From Flaviflagellibacter sp963786225 (GTDB taxonomy: Bacteria > Pseudomonadota > Alphaproteobacteria > Rhizobiales > Methylopilaceae), in the NCBI GenBank assembly GCA_963786225.1, contig CAWAYQ010000002.1:14566-78565 (forward strand): DNA of 64,000 bases, given 5' to 3'. Made by a program: the position numbers and the translations under genes. Of this stretch, positions 56,694-64,000 are shown in pieces; positions within the stretch are counted from its first letter, which is position 1; each line of letters starts with the position of its first letter. A model generated the notes under the pieces. The model saw nothing but the letters and a program-made list of their open reading frames with translations, did not search any database and was not told the DNA's origin.

Positions 56694-58051
56694 GATATCG
56701 GCGGACGATGCGGATGGCGACGAAGTTCATCGCGAGCGTAAAGAAGAACAGCACGAAGCCGAGCGCGAAGGCCGAGAGGGTCTTGGCGCTGTCGAATTCC
56801 TGGTCGCCGGTCAGAAGCGTCTTGATCTGAACGGTGACGGTGGTAACGGCTTCGAGCGGATTGAATGTCAGATTGGCGGCAAGGCCCGCGGCCATGACGA
56901 CGATCATCGTCTCGCCGACCGCACGGCTGATGGCCAGCATGAAGGCCGACACGATGCCCGGAAGCGCCGCCGGGAGAACGACCCTCTTGATCGTTTCGGA
57001 CTTCGTCGCGCCCATTCCGTACGATCCATCGCGCAGGCTTTGCGGCACCGCGTTGATGACGTCGTCGGAGAGCGACGAGACGAAAGGAATAATCATCACA
57101 CCCATGACGAGGCCCGCGGCCAGGGCGCTTTCGGAAGCGACGTCGATGCCGAGGCTCTCGCCCGTGGAGCGGATCAGCGGCGCGACGGTCAAAGCCGCGA
57201 AGAAGCCGAACACGACCGTCGGAACGCCGGCCAGAACTTCAAGCAGCGGCTTTGCGATCGACCGCACGCGCGGCGATGCGTATTCGGCCATGTAGATCGC
57301 GGAAAACAGCCCGATCGGGCCGGAGACCAGCATCGCGATCACCATGATGAGCGTCGTACCGACAAACAGCGGCACCGCGCCGAATGCGCCGGACGAGCCG
57401 ACCTGGTCGGCGCGCATGGCCGTCTGCGGGCTCCACTGCAGGCCGAACAGGAACTCGTACCAAGGCGAGCGGGCGAAGAAGCGCAGGGTCTCGAACAGCA
57501 CCGAGAAGACGATGCCGACCGTCGTCAGGACGGCCAGGATCGAACACGAAAGAAGGACGACCTTAACGACCTTCTCGACCGTATTGCGCGCGCGAAACAG
57601 CGGTGTCAGGCGGCGGAGCGCCCAGAAATAGCCGATCGCTCCGAGAGCGAGGCCGGCGACCAGGCGAGCCCAGTCGGCGATGAAGAGCGTGCTGGCATAC
57701 GCATTGCCCACCGCGCGGACTTCAGGCGCGATTTCGCCGAAGTTCTGGCCCTGGGCGATGTTGTGGATTTCGCGCAGCCGGGTGGCGCGCGCCAGTTCGT
57801 CGGACGGCTGGAAAGCCGGAGGCAGCGAGGAAATGGCCTGCGCCTCGATGATCTTGGGAACGCCCATCGTCCAGACGGTGAACAGAACCGCCATCGGGAT
57901 CAGGATCGCGAGCGCGACATAGGCGCCGTGATAGCTCGGCAGTGAATGGAGGTTGGACTCGGCGGCGCGGAATTTCCGTGCGCGGGCACGGCCGGCACCA
58001 TAAGCCGAGAATAACGAAGACCGCTGTCAGAAGGAGATAAATCCACGCCAT
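56677..58051 (-). pseudogene. pstC: phosphate ABC transporter permease PstC (long form), one-base frameshift near the N-terminus
   Basis: The body (56677-57894) is a normal long PstC with IGLFSAIYMAEYASPRVRS, LLEVLAGVPTVVFGFFAA and TVQIKTLLTGDQEF. The first helix (MAWIYLLLTAVFVILG) is in another frame, and one extra base in the TAA stretch at 58001-58003 separates them. Corrected, the protein is 457 aa and reads VILG-YGAGRARARKFRAAES-NLHSLPSYHGAYVAL across the join. As the gene is otherwise intact and pst is nearly universal, a sequencing error is likely. Confidence 0.88.
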
Positions 58052-58075
58052 GGTGAGCGCCCGGTCCCGAAACGA

Positions 58076-58108
58076 GAAAAGCGCGCGGCGGAGAAACTCC
58101 GCCGCGCG
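58076..58108 (-). terminator. terminator/attenuator after pstS
   Basis: Read leftward, a 12-bp perfect stem (CGCGCGGCGGAG / CTCCGCCGCGCG) with a 3-base loop is followed by CTTTTCTC. It lies between pstS and pstC. It probably lowers transcription of the permease genes relative to the binding protein. Confidence 0.8.
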
Positions 58109-58120
58109 TAATGTAATGGA

Positions 58121-59168
58121 TCAGAACGCCTCGGCGCCCAGGGTCTTCATCGCCTTCGCGTCGGTCGAAGCCTTCGTGAATTCGGCCTTCGGGAGCGGCA
58201 CGAGGCCCTTCGAGGACAGGTAGCCGTCTTCGCCGATCGCCTTCTCGGAGACGAACTCTTCGACGAACTTGTCGACACCCGGAACCACGCCGACGTGCTG
58301 CTTCTTCACGTACACGAAGAGCGGACGCGACACGGCGTACTTGCCGGTGGCGATGTTCTCGTAGGTGGGCAGACCGCCGTTGACGGTAGCGCCCTTGATC
58401 TTGGCGGTGTTCTCTTCGAGGAACGAGTAGCCGAAGATGCCGACCGCGGCCGGATTGGCTTCAAGCTTCTGCACGATGAGGTTGTCGTTCTCGCCGGCGT
58501 CGATGTAAGCGCCGTCTTCACGGATCGACTTCCACGCCTTTTCGAACGCCTTGGCATCGGCCTTCTTCAGGTCGGACATGCCCGGCAGCTTTTCGATGCC
58601 CGGCTCCATGACGAGCTCGAGGAACGCATCGCGCGTGCCCGAGGTCGGCGGCGGGCCGAGGACTTCGATCTTTTCGGCCGGGAGCGACGCATCAACGTCC
58701 TTCCAGGTCTTGTTCGGGTTGGCAACGAGCTTGCCGTCGGCGCCGGGCACGTCACGGGCCAGGGCCTTGAACAGCTGCTCCTTGGTGATGGTGAAGCTCG
58801 GGCCGCTCTTGGCGTTCGCGATCACGATGCCGTCGAAGCCGATCTTGAGTTCAACGATGTCCTTGACGCCGTTCTTCTGGCAATCCTCGAACTCGCTCTT
58901 CTTGATGCGGCGCGACGCATTCGTCGCATCCGGATGATCGACGCCAACGCCGGCGCAGAACAGCTTCATGCCGCCGCCCGTGCCGGTCGAACTCGACGAC
59001 CGGGGTCTTGATGCCGGTCTTGCCAAGCTGCTCGGCCACCGCGGTGGCGAAAGGATAGACCGTCGACGAGCCGACGACCCGGATCTGGTCACGCGCCTGC
59101 GCGCCGGAGGCGAGCACAACGCTGGAAAGGACGAGCACGCTGGCGCTCGCGAGGGTGGCGAATTTCAC
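58121..59168 (-). pseudogene. pstS: phosphate-binding protein PstS, one-base frameshift
   Basis: Corrected for one extra base at about 58990, it reads as a 348-aa PstS. It has a signal peptide (cleavage near AQARD), IRVVGSSTVYPFATAVAEQ, then the phosphate-binding STGTGGGMKLFCAGVGVDH, ASRRIKKSE, and VLGPPPTSGTRDAFLELVME. The insertion falls inside the binding-site segment (GAG-T-TCGACC), so the uncorrected product could not bind phosphate. Strong conservation on both sides points to a sequence error. Confidence 0.9.
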
Positions 59169-59268
59169 GGGGTATTCTCCCTGAAGCTGATGTTCGCCGC
59201 ACTATGGGCGAACCGGGCTGTGACGGCCGGCGTATTCCGTGCCGCAGGTTCACCTCTATGGGGCCCGC

Positions 59269-59311
59269 ATGACGCCTATGTGACAGCGTTTTTGTGACAG
59301 CCGGATGACTA
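59269..59311 (-). promoter_or_regulatory. candidate PHO box upstream of pstS
   Basis: Read leftward, CTGTCAC-N4-GCGTCAT (59286-59269) and TAGTCAT-N4-CTGTCAC (59311-59294) both fit the PhoB direct repeat CTGTCAT-N4-CTGTCAT with 11-base spacing and one or two mismatches per half. The two pairs are 7 bases apart. They lie about 100 bp before the pstS start, where PhoB sites are expected. Confidence 0.65.
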
Positions 59312-59312
59312 T

Positions 59313-60188
59313 CTAAGCCCCTTCGATCCGTCGCTGAATGGCCTTTGCGACGGCTATTCCGTCGGCCATCGCGGTGACGACGCTCGGATGACTTCGGGCC
59401 GCCGCCTCCCCTATCGCAAACACGCCCTCGACGCTCGTTGCGCAGGTTTCGAAGTCGACCCGGATGAAGCCCTTTTGGTCGCGATCGAGAGCGAGGTCCT
59501 CGCTGAGCACCGGCACCGGCTCCCATCCGAACATGACAAGGATCATGTCATAAACCCGGCCGTCGATACGCCCCGAAACGCCGTCGGCATCGAAAACGCC
59601 CCTGTGGATATCCTGTGGATCGGCGCGGCTGACGAACATCCGGCTGGCGCGGACGGACCGCGCATAGATGTGGGCCGTGACGGCCCCTGCCCGTTTCACC
59701 AATTCATAATTCTCGAAGGCGTTGTCGCCGCCGCCGAGAATGGCGACGGAGCGTCCGGCAAAATCATATGCCGCGATGTGCGCGCCGGGACCGATCAAAA
59801 CCCGCTCCGACGGCGCGAAGCCGCCGGTGCGCGCCCGCACGCCCGTCGCAATGACAAGATGGGACGCCGCGATGGAGCGGAACCCGCCGCCCTGCATCTC
59901 GAACGAGACATCGAAACCATCCGGACCGCGCAGGACGCGGCGCGCACTGCTGCCGAGCGCCATAGGAACACCGGCCGCCGCCAGGGACAAGCCGATCCCG
60001 TCCGCAAGGTCGGGCCCTGTCAGGCCCGGCTGGGTGGCGATCCAGTCGTTGCGGTAGGGGCTGTCGTTGAGAAGGCCGCCGACGGTCGCGCGCGCATCGG
60101 CGAGCACGGTATCGAAACCAAAGCGCGCAAGCCACAACGCGCAGGACGCACCCGCGGGGCCAGCCCCGATAATCAGCGCATCCAGCAT
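59313..60188 (-). CDS. thioredoxin-reductase-like FAD/NAD(P)-dependent oxidoreductase
   Basis: 291 aa. FAD-binding ALIIGAGPAGASCALWLARFG, NAD(P)-binding VAILGGGDNAFENYELVKRAG, and the C-terminal GVFAIGEAAARSHPSVVTAMADG. The active-site CxxC of true thioredoxin reductase is absent (ATGVRARTG region instead), so the substrate cannot be thioredoxin in the usual way. It more closely resembles ferredoxin/flavodoxin-NADP reductases of the TrxR-like type. It ends 2 bp from the PHO box region and is not part of the pst unit. Confidence 0.82.
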   Translation of the reverse strand: MLDALIIGAGPAGASCALWLARFGFDTVLADARATVGGLLNDSPYRNDWIATQPGLTGPDLADGIGLSLAAAGVPMALGSSARRVLRGPDGFDVSFEMQGGGFRSIAASHLVIATGVRARTGGFAPSERVLIGPGAHIAAYDFAGRSVAILGGGDNAFENYELVKRAGAVTAHIYARSVRASRMFVSRADPQDIHRGVFDADGVSGRIDGRVYDMILVMFGWEPVPVLSEDLALDRDQKGFIRVDFETCATSVEGVFAIGEAAARSHPSVVTAMADGIAVAKAIQRRIEGA

Positions 60189-60250
60189 TTCCAGCGTCCT
60201 CCCCCGCGCCGAAGCTCGCGAAAGACGCAGGGTATTTCAAGGAGAAAGCG

Positions 60251-60457
60251 TCAGGCGGGCGAGCCGGCTTTCTTTGCTTTGGCCGCAGGCTTCTTGGCCT
60301 TCACCGCGGGCTTCTTCGGCTTGAAGGTTTTCAGCAGCTCCGTATCGACCTGCTTTTCGGCTTCGTACCAGTGCTCCCAATCCGCGCCATGCGGATGGCC
60401 CGTCTGTTCCCATAGCGCGTAAGCGCGGACCTAAATCTTCACATCACGATCGAGCAT
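60251..60457 (-). pseudogene. DUF2934 protein gene interrupted by an in-frame amber codon
   Basis: From the ATG at 60457 (ribosome site GGGGAG upstream) the frame gives MLDRDVKI, then TAG at 60433-60431, then VRAYALWEQTGHPHGADWEHWYEAEKQV. This last is the complete DUF2934 domain, ending with a Lys/Ala/Pro-rich tail (KPKKPAVKAKKPAAKAKKAG). DUF2934 proteins are small and of unknown function. No alternative start codon lies between the amber and the domain. A nonsense mutation or a base-call error (for example CAG to TAG) would explain it. Confidence 0.7.
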
Positions 60458-60725
60458 GGACGTACTCCCCAAATCGGAGACGGCATGCTGCCGAAAGTTG
60501 TGCAATTCGAGCGGGCTAATGCCATGCGTGTATGTCGGGTCCGCCAGACGCCTGACGCAGCGTAAAGACGAGCCTTCCTTAACCTATGTTTTGCGCAGCC
60601 GATTTTGGCGGCCACGCCCACGCATGATGCAAAAGGGTCGGCGGCGCTCAATATTTGCGCATTATCAAACTCTTGAGACCTCCGGTCGCTCCAATCTGGC
60701 CTAGTCTCCCAACCTCCCCCGGTTC

Positions 60726-60742
60726 TGGCACGCTTGCTGCAT
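60726..60742 (+). promoter_or_regulatory. candidate sigma-54 promoter for the NitT/TauT-type ABC operon
   Basis: TGGCACGCTTGCTGCAT matches the sigma-54 consensus TGGCACG-N4-TTGCA at all but one position, with GG and GC exactly 10 bases apart. The predicted start (about 60752) is roughly 35 bases before the ATG of the ATPase gene and falls inside the palindrome at 60743-60772. The rest of 60458-60725 shows no gene or clear structure. Confidence 0.6.
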
Positions 60743-60772
60743 AATCTTGCATGCAATCCTGCGTGCAAGATT
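60743..60772. promoter_or_regulatory. probable GntR/FCD-type operator
   Basis: 13-base inverted arms AATCTTGCATGCA and TGCGTGCAAGATT (one mismatch) are separated by 4 bases, and the left arm also holds the perfect palindrome TTGCATGCAA. FCD-type GntR repressors bind short palindromes of this style. The FCD regulator gene at the end of this window lies just past the operon and is the likely ligand-controlled partner. Confidence 0.6.
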
Positions 60773-60787
60773 TCCGAGGCGGGCTAA

Positions 60788-61587
60788 ATGGCGACATTAC
60801 TTGCGGAATACCGAACCGCGAAGACCGACGCGGCGCTTCTCCAGGGACGCCACCTTACGAAGGTCTACGCCACCAGCACCGGCCCGCTCGTCGCGCTCGA
60901 CGACGTGTCGTTCGATATCAGAGAGGGCGAATTCGTTTCGCTGGTCGGCCCGAGCGGTTGCGGCAAGAGCACCCTGCTCAGCCTTCTTGGAGGCCTTGAG
61001 GAGCGTTCCGAGGGGACTTTGGCGTTGAATGGCCAACATCTGGATCGGCCGCGCGCGGATATCGGCTTCATGTTGCAGACGGCCGTGCTTTTTCCCTGGC
61101 GCACCGTCAACGAAAACATCCGCCTCCCCGGCACGATCCTGAAATCTCGACAAACGTGCGCAGGCGGAGCGCTGCGCCGAGCTGCTCGAATCTCGTCGGC
61201 CTCGCCGGCTTCGGTGACCGCTATCCGAACGAGCTCTCCGGCGGCATGCGTCAGCGCGTGGCGCTCGCGAGGCTGCTGGCCCACGATCCGGATGTGCTGC
61301 TGATGGACGAGCCGTTCGGCGCGCTGGACGAGTTTACCCGCGAGACGATGAATTTCGAACTCCTGCGCATCTGGTCCGCGACCAAAAAGACGGTCGTGTT
61401 CGTCACCCACAATATCGGCGAGGCGGTGTTCCTGTCGGACCGCGTATTTGTAATGACGCCGCGCCCCGGACGTCTCGCGGGCATGGTCGAGGTCCACCTG
61501 CCCCGCCCCCGCACCACCGAAATGATGCGCGAACCGCGCTATTCCGAACTTGTCTTCGACATCCGCCACATGTCGGGCGTCGACTGA
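60788..61587 (+). pseudogene. NitT/TauT-type ABC transporter ATPase, two one-base insertions
   Basis: Two extra bases (in AAA at 61142-61144 and at about 61188) split the gene into three frames. Corrected, it is 265 aa: Walker A VGPSGCGKSTLLSLLGGLEE, Q-loop MLQTAVLFPWRTVNENI, the rejoined GTILNLDKRAQAERCAELLN, signature ELSGGMRQRVALARLLA, Walker B VLLMDEPFGALDEFTRE and VTHNIGEAVFLSDRVFVM. This is the SsuB/TauB/NrtD group. It starts right behind the regulatory sites and heads the operon. Confidence 0.85.
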
Positions 61588-61609
61588 TCCCGCCACTGGA
61601 GATGACATC

Positions 61610-62466
61610 GTGACCATCGCCTACGACCCCGCTTTGGCGGGTGCCAGAGCCCCCTCCGATCCTCGCAGTACGATCGAACGGCATATCGAGATCGAAAAGG
61701 CGCGCGCCAAGCGCAAGCGCCTTACAAATCGGCTGCTCGCCTCGGGATTCGGCCTCTTTGTGCTGTTCACATGGTGGCTCTGTTCGGCATTGGGATTGAT
61801 CCACCGGCTTATCATTCCGCCACCCGCCGAAACCTTCCAGGCGTTCTTCCGCGTCGTCGGCGCCAGTTATTTCTGGCCAAACGTCAACGTGACGTTGATG
61901 GAAATCCTGATCGGTTTCGCGCTCGGGCTCGCCAGCGGCGTCGTCTTCGGGGTCTCTGTAGCGATGTTCGACAGCGTACGGGCGACCATCTACCCCTATC
62001 TCGTCGCTCTTCAGGCTCCGCCCAAGATCGTTCTCGCTCCCATCTTCGTAACCTGGTTCGGCTTCGACCAGGCTTCGAAGATCGCGATGGCCGTCGTGAT
62101 GAGCTTTTTTCCGATGTTCCTGAACACGCTTACCGGTCTTTCCTCGGTCGAACCGAACGCCGTGAAACTGATGCGTTCGCTCACGGCTTCGCGATGGCAG
62201 ACGTTTCGCTATCTCCTTTTGCCCAACGCGCTTCCGACGATGATGGCCGGCGTGAAGCTGTGCTGGACGTTGGCGGTGCTGGGCGTCGTGGTCGGCGAAT
62301 TTGTGGGCGCTCGGCGGGCGTCGGCTACCTCATCCACGCATTCAACTACCAGCTCGATATCAGCGGCGTGTTCGTCCTGATCCTCCTGCTCTCGCTGTTC
62401 ACGCTGGTCGTCTATCAGCTGATCGAGAAGCTCGAGACCAAAATCATATTCTGGTCGGGAATGTAA
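61610..62466 (+). pseudogene. NitT/TauT-type ABC transporter permease, one-base deletion near the 3' end
   Basis: From the GTG at 61610 (GGAG 9 bases upstream). One missing base at about 62310 separates VVVGEFVGA from SAGVGYLIHAFNYQLDISGVF. Corrected length 285 aa, whole codons. Six to seven helices, the FVTWFGFDQASKIAMAVVMSFFPMF region, and VKLMRSLTASRWQTFRYLLLPNALP as the ATPase contact loop. Partner of the ATPase before it. Confidence 0.85.
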
Positions 62467-62501
62467 CGTCTGGAACCGTCATTACAACTGGAGATTATAC
62501 C

Positions 62502-63546
62502 ATGACTTGGATGACTGGCTTATCACGGAGAACCGCGTTGGCGCTGATCGCCGGTACGGCTCTCGCATTCTCCGCTTCGACGCGCTCGAAAAGATCGTCG
62601 GCGTGACCGCACAGGGCGGCCCCACCGCGCAGCTCTTCCCGTTCTTCATCGCCATGGAGAAGGGATATTACGCCGAGGAAGGGCTCGAGATTGACATCAA
62701 ATTCTCGAAGGGCAGTTCCGACTGTGCACGTCAGCTCGCGGCCGGGAATGTCGAGTTCGCCATCGTTTCCGCCGCCGCGCTGATGCAGACGCAATATGCG
62801 GGCTTCCCGCTCAAGGTCATCATGCAGGTCTACTATCCGGACACGTTCGACATTGTCGTGCCGGAAACGAGCGACATCAAATCGGTCGCCGACCTGAAGG
62901 GCAAAACGCTCGGCCTTTCGGATCTCGCCGGCGGCGAAGTAACGATGACGCGCGCTTCGTTGTCCGTTGCGGGCGTGAAGGAAGGAAGCGATGTGAAACT
63001 GGTGGTGGCCGGCGAAGGCGACCCGACCACGATCCGCTCCTTCGAAGAAAAGCGCATCCATGCCTATGCAGGCGCCAAGCGCGACATCCTGCTTATCCCG
63101 GCCCAGGGCATTCCGCTTCGTGTCATTACCCCGCCGGAAGTGGCAACGTTCCCGGGCGACGGCCTTGCCGTGCGCGCGGAAACGCTGAAGGACAAGCCCG
63201 AAACTCTGGCCAAGCTCGTTCGCGCTACGCTGAAGGGTTGGGCCTGGTCGAAGGCCCATCCAGACGAGGCGTTCCAGCTGATGAAGACAAAATGGGCGGC
63301 CGCCACTCTCGGCGACAATCCGGTGGCCGAACCCTTCTGGAACTCGTTCTGAGCTACTACACGGCCCCCGCGGACGTCGCCAAGCACGGCACGATCATCC
63401 CGGCGCGCTGGAAGAACTACATGGACTTCATGCAACTCGGCGAGGAAGAGCAGAAGCCGCTGAAGGGGCCGGTTGAACTCGACGCCCTTCTGACCAACGA
63501 GATCGTGGACAAGGGGACAGGCCTCGATCTCAAAGCGATCAACTGA
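62502..63546 (+). pseudogene. NitT/TauT-type ABC transporter binding protein, two one-base deletions
   Basis: Missing bases at about 62575 (end of the signal peptide MTWMTGLSRRTALALIAGTA) and at about 63350. Corrected length 348 aa. The mature protein starts with EKIVGVTAQGGPTAQLFPFFIAMEKGYYAEEGLEIDI, an NMT1/SsuA-like fold, and has VADLKGKTLGLSDLAGGE. The last frame supplies SYYTAPADVAKHGTIIPARWKNYM. The ligand is not identifiable and a small nitrogen- or sulfur-containing organic compound is plausible. Confidence 0.85.
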
Positions 63547-63583
63547 GCCGGGCTCCCCAGCCTCTCCTAACGCTCGGATGAAC

Positions 63584-63610
63584 CCCGGCGGGCTCTGCCC
63601 GCCGGGATTT
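63584..63610. terminator. bidirectional hairpin terminator between the ABC operon and the GntR gene
   Basis: Ten-base perfect stem (CCCGGCGGGC / GCCCGCCGGG) with a TCT loop is followed by ATTT on the plus strand. It lies between the operon stop (63546) and the convergent GntR stop (63610). Confidence 0.75.
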
Positions 63611-64000
63611 CAACGCTTCACTTCGTCGACGGAGTTCCGGACGATCTGCAAGTGCTGGCGCATGGCTTCCGCCGCGCCTTCGGCATCGACCCGTTCGATT
63701 GCGTCCACGACGTGGCCATGCTCGACAACGGAAAGCTTCAGGCGGTCGAGCCCGGTAAACTGCGCACGGCGGAACGGCGCAAGGCGCTGCCGGACACCGA
63801 GCGTCAATTCCGTGAGATAGGAGTTGTGACTGCCCTGATAGATCGCTTCGTGGAACTGAAAGTTCAGATCCATGTAGCCTTCAAGCTGGCCGTCTGCGGC
63901 CAAATCCGCGCATTGTTCATGCAGCGAACGAAGGGCCGTCTTTTCCGCCGCCGGCATGCGCAGTGCCGACCAATAGGAACAGAGCGCCTCAAGTTCGGCC
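63610..64000 (-). CDS. GntR-family regulator, FCD effector domain (N-terminus beyond the window)
   Basis: The frame is open to the window edge (A-E-L-E-A-L-C-S-Y-W before the internal Met), so the gene continues rightward and the DNA-binding domain lies outside. The visible part is the FCD domain: MDLNFQFHEAIYQGSHNSYLTEL carries the metal/effector His and Asp set, then VVEHGHVVDAIERVDAEGAAEAMRQHLQIV with the later His residues. Convergent to the ABC operon, whose promoter palindrome it probably binds. Confidence 0.85.
   Translation of the reverse strand, partial: AELEALCSYWSALRMPAAEKTALRSLHEQCADLAADGQLEGYMDLNFQFHEAIYQGSHNSYLTELTLGVRQRLAPFRRAQFTGLDRLKLSVVEHGHVVDAIERVDAEGAAEAMRQHLQIVRNSVDEVKR

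Overview
The window is a stretch of a GC-rich alphaproteobacterial chromosome, most likely Hyphomicrobiales near the Bradyrhizobiaceae/Xanthobacteraceae. The pointers are a Bradyrhizobium-type beta-1,3/1,6-glucan (ndv-like) locus, phosphatidylcholine synthase, IalB, EcfG-type stress promoters (GGAAC-N16/17-CGTT), long PstA/PstC proteins, and recG, sdhE-mfd, glmS and glmU close together. The family-level assignment is inference. No rRNA, CRISPR array, transposase, integrase or phage gene was seen.

Region 1 (1-13516) starts with the 5' part of a tRNA-Ser(UGA) gene. A 13.4 kb accessory segment follows, bounded by a 57-bp imperfect direct repeat (82-138 and 13460-13516, 51 of 57 identical). It holds a LysR regulator, an HpcH/HpaI aldolase, an Ldh-type dehydrogenase, a broken PLP-enzyme remnant, a complete peptide-type ABC importer with two tandem binding proteins, a D-malate/tartrate dehydrogenase, a D-2-hydroxyacid dehydrogenase and an RraA-like aldolase. 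Together they look like an uptake and catabolic island for an unknown hydroxy-acid. Two near-identical 18-bp palindromes (1162-1179, 3234-3251) are probably its LysR operators.

Region 2 (13.5-34.9 kb) is mostly housekeeping: CelD-like acetyltransferase, moaA, a hybrid histidine kinase, a stress-controlled DUF892 protein, rimO, a quinone oxidoreductase, pcs, a UbiH-like hydroxylase, an LpxL-like acyltransferase, ialB, a family-5 binding protein with a degenerate acyl-CoA-synthetase-like gene, a hairpin array, mfd, sdhE and recG.

Region 3 (35-45.7 kb) holds a Gly-rich secreted protein, an ECF sigma/anti-sigma/subtilase cluster, a DCC protein, DUF502, DUF454, two LysE exporters, glmS, glmU and a SPOR-like protein. 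Region 4 (45.6-53.5 kb) is the ndv-like glucan locus, a stress-promoter small protein, and a ThiXY-like permease and binding protein followed by pcaD.

Region 5 (53.5-64 kb) holds queH, the pstSCAB phosphate importer (opposite strand, with a candidate PHO box), a thioredoxin-reductase-like flavoprotein, a DUF2934 gene interrupted by an amber codon, a NitT/TauT-type ABC operon and a GntR/FCD regulator that runs off the end. The NitT/TauT operon has a sigma-54-like promoter and a GntR-like palindrome in front of it. Seven otherwise intact genes (subtilase, ndvC-like, pstC, pstS and all three NitT/TauT genes) carry single-base indels, nine in all, and each regains a whole number of codons when corrected. 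This looks more like consensus sequence error than gene decay.
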